A stretch of DNA of 64,000 nt from Rossellomorea marisflavi (lineage in GTDB: Bacteria > Bacillota > Bacilli > Bacillales > Bacillaceae_B), in NCBI RefSeq assembly GCF_001274775.1, contig NZ_LGUE01000001.1:313302-377301 (forward strand), written 5' to 3'. The notes beneath the pieces are model-generated. The model was not told the DNA's origin, made no database searches, and saw only the letters and a program-made list of their open reading frames with translations. Of this stretch, positions 40,583 to 49,264 are shown piece after piece (within the stretch, counting starts at the first letter, position 1; every line of letters starts with the position of its first letter). Both the position numbers and the translations under genes were made by a program.

Positions 40583-40617
40583 GAAGAAAGCGGGTCCGGT
40601 ATCGGACCCGCTTTCTT
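40583..40617. terminator. Hairpin between the small-ORF cluster and yunB
   Basis: Perfect stem GAAGAAAGCGGGTCC / GGACCCGCTTTCTTC. On the plus strand ATTCAC and T7 follow, so termination of the plus-strand cluster is likely; it also abuts the yunB stop. Confidence 0.75.
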
Positions 40618-41375
40618 CATTCACTTTTTTTCGGAAGCTGGATGGCAGGAGAACTGCCGCTGCCGTTCCCGCTATAAAAATCCGGGACTTTTCCTGGTAT
40701 GAACAGATCGCCGATTTTGACTTTATTGGCCACCTTGATTGTTTTGGTACGCCTCGGAATGATCACATTCATTTCAACCGAAATGTTGATGTACACTTCG
40801 AGATAGGTGTTGTTGATCCCGACCACATTCGTTTGTGTTTCTACATTGGATTGCACGTCCCCGATGATCATGAACTGGATGGGGATCTGCGGACCCATAT
40901 TGGCCAGGAGGGTATTATTCGCTGCAAGACCGAGGGGCACATAATACACAATGCCTTTTGCATCTTTGCTTTTCTCAAAATCGATTTCCGTCTCTGAGGT
41001 AAAGGCCTCGAGCTTTTCCAGGTCGCCTTTCTCCACATAATCAAGGTACTGCTGGACCCTTTCGGTCGATTCTGCGATCAGCTTGTTGTATATACCCGGA
41101 TCGAAGCTATAGCTGGGCTCTCCGCCGGTTTCATGTTTGACGATCAACTGATTGATATCCACCTCTTCAGAGATGTTTTTGGAAATGGAATCGTTGATGG
41201 CCTGGGCCGCGAACTGCCGGGTCGTTGTTTCAGCGATTTCCATGAGTGCGGGCTCGATGCCCCTATTGATCATGTACAGGCTCTGTACCGTCATCAGCAC
41301 GAACACGATGAACGATATGATGAAGACATGCCGTGCAGGCAGGGGAGATCGTTTCGGTCGTCGCTTCTTGAACAT
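40617..41375 (-). CDS. yunB: Sporulation protein YunB
   Basis: 252 residues from ATG 41375 (AGAGGTG 6 nt upstream; ATG 41399 has none). Arg/Lys-rich N-terminus, one membrane helix (HVFIISFIVFVLMTVQSLYMI), then an extracytoplasmic domain with the YunB pattern (INRGIEPALMEIAE, ARQFAAQAINDSI-like, YVPLGLAANNTLLANMGPQIP, YLEVYINISVEMNVIIP). In B. subtilis it is a sigma-E mother-cell gene needed for full sporulation. The domain resembles YunB/SpoIVFA-independent exported factors; mechanism unknown. Confidence 0.9.
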   Translation of the reverse strand: MFKKRRPKRSPLPARHVFIISFIVFVLMTVQSLYMINRGIEPALMEIAETTTRQFAAQAINDSISKNISEEVDINQLIVKHETGGEPSYSFDPGIYNKLIAESTERVQQYLDYVEKGDLEKLEAFTSETEIDFEKSKDAKGIVYYVPLGLAANNTLLANMGPQIPIQFMIIGDVQSNVETQTNVVGINNTYLEVYINISVEMNVIIPRRTKTIKVANKVKIGDLFIPGKVPDFYSGNGSGSSPAIQLPKKSE

Positions 41376-41550
41376 ACCGTCACCTCTCTTCACTCTCACT
41401 ATATTGTCAGGAGCTATTGATTATGACTGGTGGAGAGGACACATATCTGTCAAAGAATCGCAACAGGGTGTTCATGAATGGAAGGGTTTATGAGGCAATT
41501 GCGGTGATATACTGACCGTAAGGACGTAGCAATGGAAGGAGTTTTGCGTC

Positions 41551-41628
41551 ATGTTTTCCATGATCATGGGTCTGGTGGTGACCGTGGCGATCGGGTTGAT
41601 CATCACGGCAGAAGTCGGTGCAGAGTAA
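41551..41628 (+). CDS. Candidate membrane microprotein
   Basis: 25 residues (MFSMIMGLVVTVAIGLIITA...EVGAE), essentially one membrane helix. GGAAGGAG lies 8 nt before ATG 41551. A terminator with T7 begins right at the stop codon (41628-41651), which is strong support for a short dedicated transcript. No family recognised. Confidence 0.55.
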   Translation: MFSMIMGLVVTVAIGLIITAEVGAE

Positions 41629-41651
41629 GGGGGCAGATGCCCTCTTTTTTT
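41628..41651 (+). terminator. Terminator after the membrane microprotein
   Basis: GGGC-AGAT-GCCC hairpin with T7 tail. A second hairpin with T6 (GGCGGTCCC / GGGCCGCC, 41699-41730) follows 50 bp later. Confidence 0.75.
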
Positions 41652-41798
41652 ATGGGGGAAAAGTGGCAGATACCACAAATTAATAATGAAACATGGCAGG
41701 CGGTCCCCTTGGGAAAGGGCCGCCTTTTTTATGTGGTGAAAAGGACAGGGAGCTCCGCATATAGTAGGTCTATATTCATAAGTGGGAAGGGGGCACGT

Positions 41799-42236
41799 AT
41801 GTATTCAATCGTTGTGATCATCCATGTATCAACGGCTCTCATCGGTTTCGGACAGACGTTCTTATTCCCCTTTCTGCTACAATTCCCCCGTTCAGAAGAG
41901 GGAGCAAGGACGGTCCTCGGGCTCATTGGGGGAATGGGGACACTAGCGAAATGCAGTGATTTCATCCTGTTGGGTAGCGGTATGGGCATGGTGATCCTCG
42001 GCTATCCTTTCGAGCCTTGGATCATCGCTTCCCTGCTCCTTTTCTTCATCATTTGCTTCTCGTCTGCTGTCCTGTCAAGAAAGGCTGCCCTATCATTGTG
42101 GGAAATGCTCAATCAGGAAAGTGGTCCATATTTTATGGAAGAATACCGGAAGCGCATGGCCCTATTCATTCCGAAAGTGTGGTTCACACAGGCCATCAAC
42201 ACCGCGATCATCCTGCTCATGATTTTGAAACCATAA
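41799..42236 (+). CDS. Integral membrane protein of unknown function (DUF2269-like)
   Basis: 145 residues from ATG 41799 (GGAAGGGGG upstream). Four membrane helices: IVVIIHVSTALIGFGQTFLF, a LIGGMGTLAK...GSGMGMVILGY pair, WIIASLLLFFIICFSSAVL, and TQAINTAIILLMILK at the end. The His in the first helix and overall size recall DUF2269 proteins, but I am not certain. No operon partners; 170 bp separate it from the next gene. Confidence 0.7.
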   Translation: MYSIVVIIHVSTALIGFGQTFLFPFLLQFPRSEEGARTVLGLIGGMGTLAKCSDFILLGSGMGMVILGYPFEPWIIASLLLFFIICFSSAVLSRKAALSLWEMLNQESGPYFMEEYRKRMALFIPKVWFTQAINTAIILLMILKP

Positions 42237-42325
42237 GCCTCCTCCATACGTATGACAGAGAAGGGAGACCCTTCCTGAGAAGTCCTATCTGTTGTCATCT
42301 CGTAAAGGGACTTTGCATGAAGTGA

Positions 42326-42354
42326 TTGAAAGGATTTTCCAATAGTAGTATAGT
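42326..42354 (+). promoter_or_regulatory. Promoter of the XpaC-like/vWA/TelA operon
   Basis: TTGAAA (42326-42331), 17-bp spacer, TATAGT (42349-42354), 56 bp before the first ATG. Confidence 0.6.
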
Positions 42355-42409
42355 AAGTAGGGACTATTTTTTCATTTTTCCGAAAAGTTAACCGAAGGAG
42401 GGGAGAAAG

Positions 42410-43138
42410 ATGAAGAAAATGATTCAGCTCGGCGCCCTCATTCTTGGAGTGACGATTGCAAACATCGTGATATTTTCCCCCGGCTTTATCGGCTTGGCCC
42501 TGACGGGGGGTGCCCTTGAAGCGGCGCTCGGTGCATCGATCCTCACGGCAAGCGCCATAGGTGTCCTTTACGGAGTGTATGCGCTTCGTTTCAAGGAAGA
42601 AGAACCGCTCCAGATCCTCTCTCTTGCCTCAGATGAAGACTACAAGGAAGCCCTCTCCAGATTCTTCGGGAAAAAGTCGCTTCGTGAAGATCTTCACTAT
42701 GCCATCGAGCAGGTGGATCGCCTGGAACAGAAAAAAGCCTCCCTCCAGCAGGCGATCAATGACCGGTTCCAGCAAGGTGAAATGAGCCACCGTAAATTCA
42801 GCCACACGGTCCTTGAGGTGGAACAGCTCTTTTTCCAGAACGTAAGGAATCTCTTGAACAAAGCGGGTGCCTTCGATGAGCGGGAATACAAATCCGTCCG
42901 GTCCAAGGATCCGCGCCTCAGTCAAACCCTCCTAGCCGAGAAGACATCCCTGTACAGGGAGTATCTGTTCTTCATCAAACAGGCAATCGAGATCAATGAA
43001 GAAATCATCCTCGATCTCGATAAGCTGCTGCTTGAAATCACCCGTCTCAATACTGTCACCATCGAAGATATCGACAACATGGCCTGCATGAAGGAAATCC
43101 ATTCCCTCATCAATCAGACAAAGCTCTATAAAACATAA
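42410..43138 (+). CDS. Membrane coiled-coil protein, XpaC-like, of the TelA operon
   Basis: 242 residues. Two N-terminal membrane helices (LGALILGVTIANIVIFSPGF and a Gly/Ala-rich LEAALGASILTASAIGVLYGV), then an all-helical cytoplasmic region of about 185 residues with coiled-coil character (LHYAIEQVDRLEQKKASLQQ). The layout and the TelA partner recall XpaC, which heads the xpaC-yaaN operon of B. subtilis; this is an inference from context. ATG 42410 behind GGAGGGGAGA. 16 bp before the vWA gene. Confidence 0.65.
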   Translation: MKKMIQLGALILGVTIANIVIFSPGFIGLALTGGALEAALGASILTASAIGVLYGVYALRFKEEEPLQILSLASDEDYKEALSRFFGKKSLREDLHYAIEQVDRLEQKKASLQQAINDRFQQGEMSHRKFSHTVLEVEQLFFQNVRNLLNKAGAFDEREYKSVRSKDPRLSQTLLAEKTSLYREYLFFIKQAIEINEEIILDLDKLLLEITRLNTVTIEDIDNMACMKEIHSLINQTKLYKT

Positions 43139-43154
43139 AGAAAAGGGGAAACGC

Positions 43155-44828
43155 ATGATGAAAAAAGGAAAATTCCTGCTCGTTTCCGGTCTAATCGTCC
43201 TGTTGGTCTTCGGTGGTGTCTTCTTCGGGATCAAACTCACCTCCAACCTCGGGAAAACCGATAAGCAGATTACGGCAGAAAATGCAGATAAACAGCTGGA
43301 TGAACTTTACAGTAAGATTGACGTGACGAAAGAAAAACCGATCAAGGGCCAGATCGATCTCGACCCGGCGGATGCAGCTTCCGAGCTTCCGGATATCTCG
43401 AAATTCCCACTTACCGTAGAGGGGACGGGGAATACGACGGTCGAAATCTTTTCCTCTACAGAAAAATCCGGGAAGGGGAAGGAAGGATGGCTGAATAAAG
43501 TAGCGGAAGACTTCAATGCCTCGGGCGCATCGGGCCAGGTGACCATCCGCAGTATCGCATCCGGGACGGCGACAGAGTACATCACATCAGGGAAAAGCAT
43601 TCCTGACGCCTTCGCTCCTTCCAATGAATTGTGGGGGGAAATGGTCAAAGCCGCCGGAGTGGAGTCCAACCTGATCGAAAAGCGCCTTGTCGGGAATGTG
43701 CCAGGCATCGTGATCTCAAAGAAAAAACATGATCAGCTCATCGAGAAGTATGGGGCCGTGAATGCGAAGACCATATTGGAAGCCATGACCGAGGATGAAT
43801 TCGCCATGGGGTATACCGATCCTTTCGCAAGCTCCACGGGATTGAACTTCCTCATCACCGGCCTCAATGCCTTTGACAACAAAAACGTCCTGAGTGACGA
43901 TGCCGTGAAGGGATTTGAATCATTCCAGGCAAATGTCCCGTTCACAGCCTCTACGACCCTGCAGATGAGGGAGGCCGCCAAGTCAGGGATGCTGGATGGA
44001 TTCGTACTTGAATATCAGACCTATACGAACGCCTCCGATCTCAAGGATTCCTACGAATTCGTACCGTTCGGTGTCCGCCATGATAACCCACTGTACGCAC
44101 TTGGGGAGCTCCCTGCAGAAAAGGTCAAGGTGCTTGAGGAGTTCGCTCAATTCGCCAAGCAGGACCGTTACAAGGAGCTTGCCAAAAAAGACGGCTTCAA
44201 CGGTTTGGAAGAGTATCAGTCAGAAATGAAGCCCCTTGACGGAAGCACCATCACCTCCGCCCAGAAGATCTGGAAGGAAAAAAAGAATGGCACCCAGTCG
44301 ATTGCCGCCGTTTTCGTAGCGGACGTATCGGGAAGCATGGACGGGGAATCGCTTAATAAGCTGAAAGAGTCCCTCCTCAAAGGACAAAAGTATCTCGGGA
44401 AAGACAATTCGATCGGTCTGGTCAGTTATTCGGATGATGTGTCCATCAATATGCCGATCAAAAAATTCGATGTGAATCAGCAATCCGAATTCGTCGGGGC
44501 GGTGGAAAGCCTGCAGGCCAATGGCGGGACGGCCACCTATGACGGAATCGTGGTGGCCATGAAGATGCTTCAGGATGAGCTCGGGAAAAATCCGGATACA
44601 CGGCCCCTCATCTTCGTGTTGAGCGACGGGGATACGAATCAGGGGAATTCATTGAAAGCCGTCCGGCCCCTGATCGAAGCGTACAAAATCCCGGTGTATA
44701 CAATCGGGTATAACGCGGACCTCAAGGCGCTCGAAACCATTTCATCCATCAATGAGGCCGCCAGCATCAATGCAGATACCGACGACGTCGTCTATAAGAT
44801 CCGAAATCTGTTCAACGTCCAATTATAG
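43155..44828 (+). CDS. Membrane-anchored solute-binding plus von Willebrand A domain protein
   Basis: 557 residues. N-terminal membrane helix (FLLVSGLIVLLVFGGVFFGI), an extracellular periplasmic-binding-protein-like domain (about 90-375; EGWLNKVAEDFNASGASGQV, FAPSNELWGEMV, MGYTDPFASSTGLNF), then a vWA domain (about 388-550) with a complete MIDAS: DVSGSMDG, Thr in GGTATYDG, and Asp in LSDGDTNQG. It is expected to bind a metal-bridged ligand outside the membrane. Such SBP-vWA fusions occur next to TelA genes. ATG 43155 or 43158. Ends 10 bp before telA. Confidence 0.85.
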   Translation: MMKKGKFLLVSGLIVLLVFGGVFFGIKLTSNLGKTDKQITAENADKQLDELYSKIDVTKEKPIKGQIDLDPADAASELPDISKFPLTVEGTGNTTVEIFSSTEKSGKGKEGWLNKVAEDFNASGASGQVTIRSIASGTATEYITSGKSIPDAFAPSNELWGEMVKAAGVESNLIEKRLVGNVPGIVISKKKHDQLIEKYGAVNAKTILEAMTEDEFAMGYTDPFASSTGLNFLITGLNAFDNKNVLSDDAVKGFESFQANVPFTASTTLQMREAAKSGMLDGFVLEYQTYTNASDLKDSYEFVPFGVRHDNPLYALGELPAEKVKVLEEFAQFAKQDRYKELAKKDGFNGLEEYQSEMKPLDGSTITSAQKIWKEKKNGTQSIAAVFVADVSGSMDGESLNKLKESLLKGQKYLGKDNSIGLVSYSDDVSINMPIKKFDVNQQSEFVGAVESLQANGGTATYDGIVVAMKMLQDELGKNPDTRPLIFVLSDGDTNQGNSLKAVRPLIEAYKIPVYTIGYNADLKALETISSINEAASINADTDDVVYKIRNLFNVQL

Positions 44829-44838
44829 GAGGGATTGT

Positions 44839-45978
44839 ATGAGCTTTTCCATGAGTGTGACCACACAAGAAGAAGTGAAAAAGGTGATCGAACAAGAGGT
44901 CAAACCCGTACCTGAGGAGGTAAGGAAGCTTCAAGAAGCGGCGGAAGCGAACGTCCAGGCGGTCCTGAACCTTGATCTCGATTCCCTTGAGAAGAAAAAG
45001 GAAATCCTTGCTTCCATCGATTCCTTCGGGATGGACACCCTGCGATCGTCTTCGAGCAAAAATGCCCTCCTGCAGGTATCAGTGGGCAATCTATCGAAGA
45101 CGGGTGATGAAGGCGGACAGGTGGCCAAAGGGCTGAGCGACCTTCAAATCGAAATCAAGGACCTCGACCCGAGCATGATCGATTTTGCCAAGACGGGGCT
45201 CCTCGGGAAGCTGTTCAATCCCATGCGGGCCTACTTCGCCAAGTATCAAAAAGCCGACACCGTCATATCCGATATCGTCGAGTCACTGGAGAAGGGCAGG
45301 AATGTCCTGAAAAATGACAATACGACCCTTGAAATCGAGCAGCACACCCTCAGGGAGCTGACCAAGGTGCTTCAGAAGGAAATCGAACTCGGCTCCCTCA
45401 TGGATGCCTCCATCGCCGCACAGGTGGAAGTGGCACGGGAAAAGGGGGGAGATCCCGATCGGGTCCGGTTCATCGAAGAAGAAATCCTGTTCCCCTTACG
45501 TCAGCGGGTCATGGACCTCAATACGATGCTCGTCGTCAATCAGCAGGGCATCATCGCTTATGAAATGGTCGTGAGAAACAACCGGGAGCTCATCCGCGGC
45601 GTCGACAGGGCGAAAACGGTCACCATCTCCGCCCTCAGGATCGGCGTGACCGTCGCAAGTGCCCTGTACAATCAAAAGATCGTCCTCAAAAAGATCGAGG
45701 CCTTGAATGCGACGACGAATACGATCATCGCCGGGACTTCGAAAATGCTGAAAGATCAAGGGACCGCCATCCAGAAGCAGGCGATGGAAGCGAATATCTC
45801 CGTCGACACCCTCAAGACCGCCTTCAGCGATGTCATCGAAGCAATGGACTCGATCTCCACCTACAAACGGGAGGCCCTTCCGCAGATGCGGGAAACAATC
45901 TCCCAGTTCAAGGAGCTCGCCGCAACGGGGGAAGAGCAGATCCAGCGGTTGGAGAAGGGATCGAAAATCCAGTTCTGA
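44839..45978 (+). CDS. telA: TelA-family toxic anion resistance protein
   Basis: 379 residues from ATG 44839 (AGGAGGGATTGT upstream). Helical TelA/KlaA/YaaN family: DSFGMDTLRSSSSKNALL near 48, LRELTKVLQKEIELGSLMDA near 170, and LMVVNQQGIIAYEMV-type core near 230. Members are linked to tellurite and cell-envelope stress, often beside vWA and ter genes; molecular action unknown. Cytoplasmic, no membrane segment. Third and last gene of the operon. Confidence 0.9.
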   Translation: MSFSMSVTTQEEVKKVIEQEVKPVPEEVRKLQEAAEANVQAVLNLDLDSLEKKKEILASIDSFGMDTLRSSSSKNALLQVSVGNLSKTGDEGGQVAKGLSDLQIEIKDLDPSMIDFAKTGLLGKLFNPMRAYFAKYQKADTVISDIVESLEKGRNVLKNDNTTLEIEQHTLRELTKVLQKEIELGSLMDASIAAQVEVAREKGGDPDRVRFIEEEILFPLRQRVMDLNTMLVVNQQGIIAYEMVVRNNRELIRGVDRAKTVTISALRIGVTVASALYNQKIVLKKIEALNATTNTIIAGTSKMLKDQGTAIQKQAMEANISVDTLKTAFSDVIEAMDSISTYKREALPQMRETISQFKELAATGEEQIQRLEKGSKIQF

Positions 45979-45991
45979 ATCAACACTAAAG

Positions 45992-46039
45992 AAAAGCCCG
46001 CCAAGACCGTCATATAGACGATCCCGGCGGGCTTTTTCT
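45992..46039 (+). terminator. Terminator of the TelA operon
   Basis: AAAAGCCCGCC / GGCGGGCTTTTTC stem with a 20-odd base loop. Faces convergent sigK. Confidence 0.85.
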
Positions 46040-46049
46040 TATAGAATGA

Positions 46050-46763
46050 TCATTTTCCGCGTTTCTCTTTCTCCTCACGGTAAAATTCATGGAACATCTT
46101 CATCAAGGCCCGCTTTTCGATCCGGGACACATAGCTCCTCGAGATGTTCAATTCCTTCGCGATCTCCCGCTGGGTCTTCTCTTCTTTCAAGTCGAGTCCG
46201 AAACGGCCGACGATGACCTCTTTCTCCCGGTCATCTAGGACACAGATGTATTTCCGGACCTTCTCCAGTTCCATGCTGAGCTGGATCGTATCGATCACAT
46301 CATCGGCTTCCGATTTGAGGATATCGATGAGGCTGATCTCATTCCCTTCTTTATCCTGGCCGATCGGATCGTGAAGGGAGATATCCTTTTTCGTCTTTTT
46401 GAGGGCCCTGAGATGCATGAGGATCTCATTCTCGATGCAACGGGCAGCATAGGTGGCAAGCTTCGTTCCCTTACCCTCGGAATAGCTCTCGATCGCCTTG
46501 ATCAGCCCGATCGTGCCGATGGAGATGAGGTCTTCGGGGTCTTCTCCGGTGTTTTCGAATTTCTTCACGATATGTGCCACGAGCCTAAGATTATGCTCGA
46601 TCAGCATATTCCTCGCGTGCTCATCCCCTTCTGCCATGAGCCGTAAGTATTTCCGTTCCTCTGCTGCCGATAGCGGTTGTGGAAAGGCGTTATTCTTTAC
46701 ATAGGAAACAAGGAAGAACAATTCTTTCACGAAATAGCCGAGCGCTGTCAGAACTCCAGACAT
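46050..46763 (-). CDS. sigK: RNA polymerase sporulation sigma factor K (pro-sigma-K), uninterrupted
   Basis: 237 residues. The first 20 (ending FFLVS before [11 protein letters not shown]) form the pro-sequence removed by the SpoIVFB protease. Region 2 ([32 protein letters not shown]) and region 4 ([20 protein letters not shown]) are intact. It drives late mother-cell genes such as coat and surface proteins. Unlike B. subtilis 168, the coding sequence is not split by a skin element. ATG 46763 behind TTGGAGGTGG. Convergent with telA and divergent from the collagen gene. Confidence 0.98.
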   Translation of the reverse strand: MSGVLTALGYFVKELFFLVSYVKNNAFPQPLSAAEERKYLRLMAEGDEHARNMLIEHNLRLVAHIVKKFENTGEDPEDLISIGTIGLIKAIESYSEGKGTKLATYAARCIENEILMHLRALKKTKKDISLHDPIGQDKEGNEISLIDILKSEADDVIDTIQLSMELEKVRKYICVLDDREKEVIVGRFGLDLKEEKTQREIAKELNISRSYVSRIEKRALMKMFHEFYREEKEKRGK

Positions 46764-47478
46764 GGTTCCACCTCCAAAAGGACTTTTGCCTATAACCCAT
46801 ACCTATGTTAGCGATTGGGGTCTCTTGCATGTCCTCTGGAAGTAAGGGGGAGGGAATTGTGTGAAAGCCAGGTAGAGACGCTCTTTTGAATAGGCTGATA
46901 TGCAGTATTAAAAACACAAGTAATCTCGAATAGAGGGGCAATGAATGGGGAGAGGATATCAATCGCATCGACCACATTTGGTTTACCCGAAAGGTTTATG
47001 CCGATTAGTCCTGTGAAGGAAAAGTTATAGGGAATCGTTATAAACAAGGAGATTTGTAAAAAGACAATAGTGAAAGATACAGCATGATCATGAAGTTGAT
47101 AATGAAAGAGGTGGCTCTTGCCAGAAGGAACGAATACAAAACATCATGATCTGCAGGAAATAAATAACGGGCTCCCTGCAACGATTAATGAACCTAAGGC
47201 GCAACTTACTATCTTCTTCATTATATTTCACTCTTCTACTATCAGTATACAGGGAACTCAATAAAAACTATTTTACTACTAATAATAAAGAAGTTCATTC
47301 AGTGGGATATGGGTTTACGATCTACCTGTTATATTCCAAATGTATTATCTCCAAATCTGTCGCCACGTCTATAGGGAAAGGGGGAGTACTTTCCCGGTCA
47401 ACTCTTGGTCTATTAGTCCATACATTCCATTGTTCTAAACATACAATGACCATAAAGATCGTATTTAGAGGTGATGGA
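46764..47478. other. Gene-poor, AT-rich stretch upstream of sigK and the collagen-like gene
   Basis: 715 bp with no convincing gene. A plus-strand ORF of 48 codons (TTG 47118 to 47264, [19 protein letters not shown]...) has a good ribosome site (AAAGAGGTGG) and could be a small spore protein or the 5' piece of a broken gene. The frame of the collagen-like gene is open back to 47188 but its residues there look non-coding. Two sigma-K-like promoter sequences lie at the right end. Confidence 0.45.
47401..47447 (+). promoter_or_regulatory. Two overlapping sigma-K-like promoters of the collagen-like gene
   Basis: AC (47401-47402) - 16 bp - CATACATT (47419-47426), and AC (47422-47423) - 16 bp - CATACAAT (47440-47447). 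Both fit AC-N16-CATANNNT. The second would start transcription near 47454, just before the ribosome site at 47467. Confidence 0.55.
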
Positions 47479-49017
47479 GTGTTTAATAACAAACGAAACC
47501 AGTGTGATTTGAGCAAAGTACTTCCTCCAAACGGATGTGACTTTTACCCTCCTCCTCAGGGACCACCGGGACCACCGGGACCACCGGGACCACAGGGGCC
47601 ACAGGGGCCACAGGGGCCACAGGGGCCGCAAGGATCGGAGGGTCCACAAGGGCCGGCAGGGACACAGGGACCACAAGGGTTGTCGGGATCACAGGGGCCC
47701 CAAGGGTTGACGGGGTCACAGGGACCACAAGGGTTGACGGGGGCACAGGGGCCCCAAGGATTGACGGGGTCACAGGGACCACAAGGGTTGACGGGGGCAC
47801 AGGGGCCTCAAGGATTGACTGGACCACAGGGAACGCAGGGGCCACAAGGAACACAAGGTCCGTCCGGCACTCCTGTATTGACAGGTGTGGGCGCACCAAG
47901 CTGTGCGATTGGTAATAATGGTGACCTATATATCGATCTATCTACAGGGAATCTGTACTATAAAGAGCAGGAGCCTGTTCCACCAGCAAACAGGACGGTC
48001 CCTTCTTTTACAGGGAACACCCTCAATGTAGGGTCAACCCGTCTGTATACTACGATTCAAGCGGCTTTAACTGCGGCGGTCAATGGGGATCGATTATTAC
48101 TTGACGCAGAAACTTTCATTATCACTGCAAGCCTGCCTGTTAACAAGTCGGTCACCATTGAGGGACAGGGAAAAGGATTAACGACCGTCATTACGACGAG
48201 TAATGCTGTAACCACCATGTTTAATGTTACGGTTTCGAATGTGATATTCCGGGAAATGACCCTTGTTCAAAACTTCCCATCCATTGCGTCTACAGAAACC
48301 ATTATACGGGTGGGGAACTTCGCTACAGGAATTTATGTCGATAATTGTGAAATCTCCGTATGTGAATTCGGAATTACCTTGATTGCTACCGAATTTCAGA
48401 TTACAAATTGCGATTTCACATATGCCCCGGCTGCTGCCCTTAACAATAATTATCGGTATATCAGTATTGCGTCTACTTCTGGACAGAGTATCATTGACAC
48501 CAACACGTTTGTATCCGGTTCGGGAAATTCCAATTGCAGCTTTATAATTATCACAAATGTAGCAGTCAGTTCGGGTACACTGAAAGGGGATTTAGTGGTA
48601 AGGAATAATGAACAAGTGGTCGCTTTTCAATTAAGGCATCTTCTCAACATGGAAGAAACGATAGGAAATAATTTCGGTCTGTACATCATAAATAATAGAA
48701 CCTTTAGCGAAGGGAATGTCCCTGTCTTATTGAATGGTCCTAACCTGAATATCTTTAAATTCATCGCCGTCTATGGCAATACCGTTCAAAATACTGCAGG
48801 GAAAGGGATTGTCGGTATCGATCTGAATTATCTGGGAAGTACGGATATTTTTGCGATGGGTAATAGCATTACCAATCCAACGTTCGCTGTTGGGTGGGCT
48901 TCTGCAACGACCGACCCAACCAGTGTTGTCGTCGGTTATCATGCAGCCGTTATTCCCGTCCCGCCTAATCTTCCGCTGAATCCTTGTTACTGGTTATTGT
49001 TGAGTGAATTTATATAA
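47479..49017 (+). CDS. Collagen-like spore-surface protein with beta-helix C-terminal domain
   Basis: About 512 residues from GTG 47479, 5 nt after AGAGGTG; an ATG at 47446 and the open frame from 47188 are alternatives. A short N-terminus ([19 protein letters not shown]) leads into 35 uninterrupted Gly-X-Y triplets (47560-47874), first GPP/GPQ and then 9-residue repeats GLTG(S/A)QGPQ. Next come the linker [19 protein letters not shown], often found after such stalks, and a domain of about 340 residues with the turn-rich, Asn-rich pattern of a right-handed beta-helix ([42 protein letters not shown]). Resembles BclA-type filament proteins of the exosporium, but the canonical exosporium-leader motif is not seen. 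The beta-helix half is visibly AT-richer than neighbours, suggesting transfer. Confidence 0.85.
   Translation: MFNNKRNQCDLSKVLPPNGCDFYPPPQGPPGPPGPPGPQGPQGPQGPQGPQGSEGPQGPAGTQGPQGLSGSQGPQGLTGSQGPQGLTGAQGPQGLTGSQGPQGLTGAQGPQGLTGPQGTQGPQGTQGPSGTPVLTGVGAPSCAIGNNGDLYIDLSTGNLYYKEQEPVPPANRTVPSFTGNTLNVGSTRLYTTIQAALTAAVNGDRLLLDAETFIITASLPVNKSVTIEGQGKGLTTVITTSNAVTTMFNVTVSNVIFREMTLVQNFPSIASTETIIRVGNFATGIYVDNCEISVCEFGITLIATEFQITNCDFTYAPAAALNNNYRYISIASTSGQSIIDTNTFVSGSGNSNCSFIIITNVAVSSGTLKGDLVVRNNEQVVAFQLRHLLNMEETIGNNFGLYIINNRTFSEGNVPVLLNGPNLNIFKFIAVYGNTVQNTAGKGIVGIDLNYLGSTDIFAMGNSITNPTFAVGWASATTDPTSVVVGYHAAVIPVPPNLPLNPCYWLLLSEFI
47677..47838 (+). repeat. 27-bp tandem repeats in the collagen stalk
   Basis: Six consecutive 27-bp units encode GL(S/T)G(S/A/P)QG(P/T)Q. 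Two adjacent 54-bp blocks (47704-47757 and 47758-47811) differ at only two bases, showing recent duplication; stalk length is likely to vary between strains. Confidence 0.9.
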
Positions 49018-49206
49018 TGGATGGGTAGAGCGAGGAGGGTTATCGCTCTACCTTAATTATCGTGGAGAGCGGGTCCAGTAAGAAATACTGTTCTCCTGAC
49101 CATTCATCGGGTTCCAGTGGATTCGATATGTTCACCAGCCAATGGGTGATGTTTTTGTTAAGAAAAGGTGTCTGGACCGTATGGGGAAATTCCTTCAAAC
49201 GCCTAT

Positions 49207-49234
49207 ACCCGTGCGTCCCACCCTACATATACTA
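49207..49234 (+). promoter_or_regulatory. Sigma-K-like promoter of the Gly/Tyr-rich gene
   Basis: AC (49207-49208), 17-bp spacer, perfect CATATACTA (49226-49234; consensus CATANNNTA). Transcription would begin near 49242, just ahead of the ribosome site. Confidence 0.65.
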
Positions 49235-49264
49235 CCTACAGGAAGAACGGGAGGGGGGAAACCC

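Noticed and set aside
41400..41450. Sigma-E promoter for yunB
   Set aside because: A -35-like TCATAAT is present on the minus strand but the -10 match is poor, so I did not list it.
46808..47047. Minus-strand ORF of 79 codons upstream of sigK
   Set aside because: TTG start without a ribosome site, no family resemblance, AT-rich stretch; likely chance.
47188..47478. N-terminal extension of the collagen-like protein
   Set aside because: Open frame, but residues look non-coding, no ribosome site at 47188, and two sigma-K-like promoters and a good ribosome site lie inside it, just before GTG 47479.
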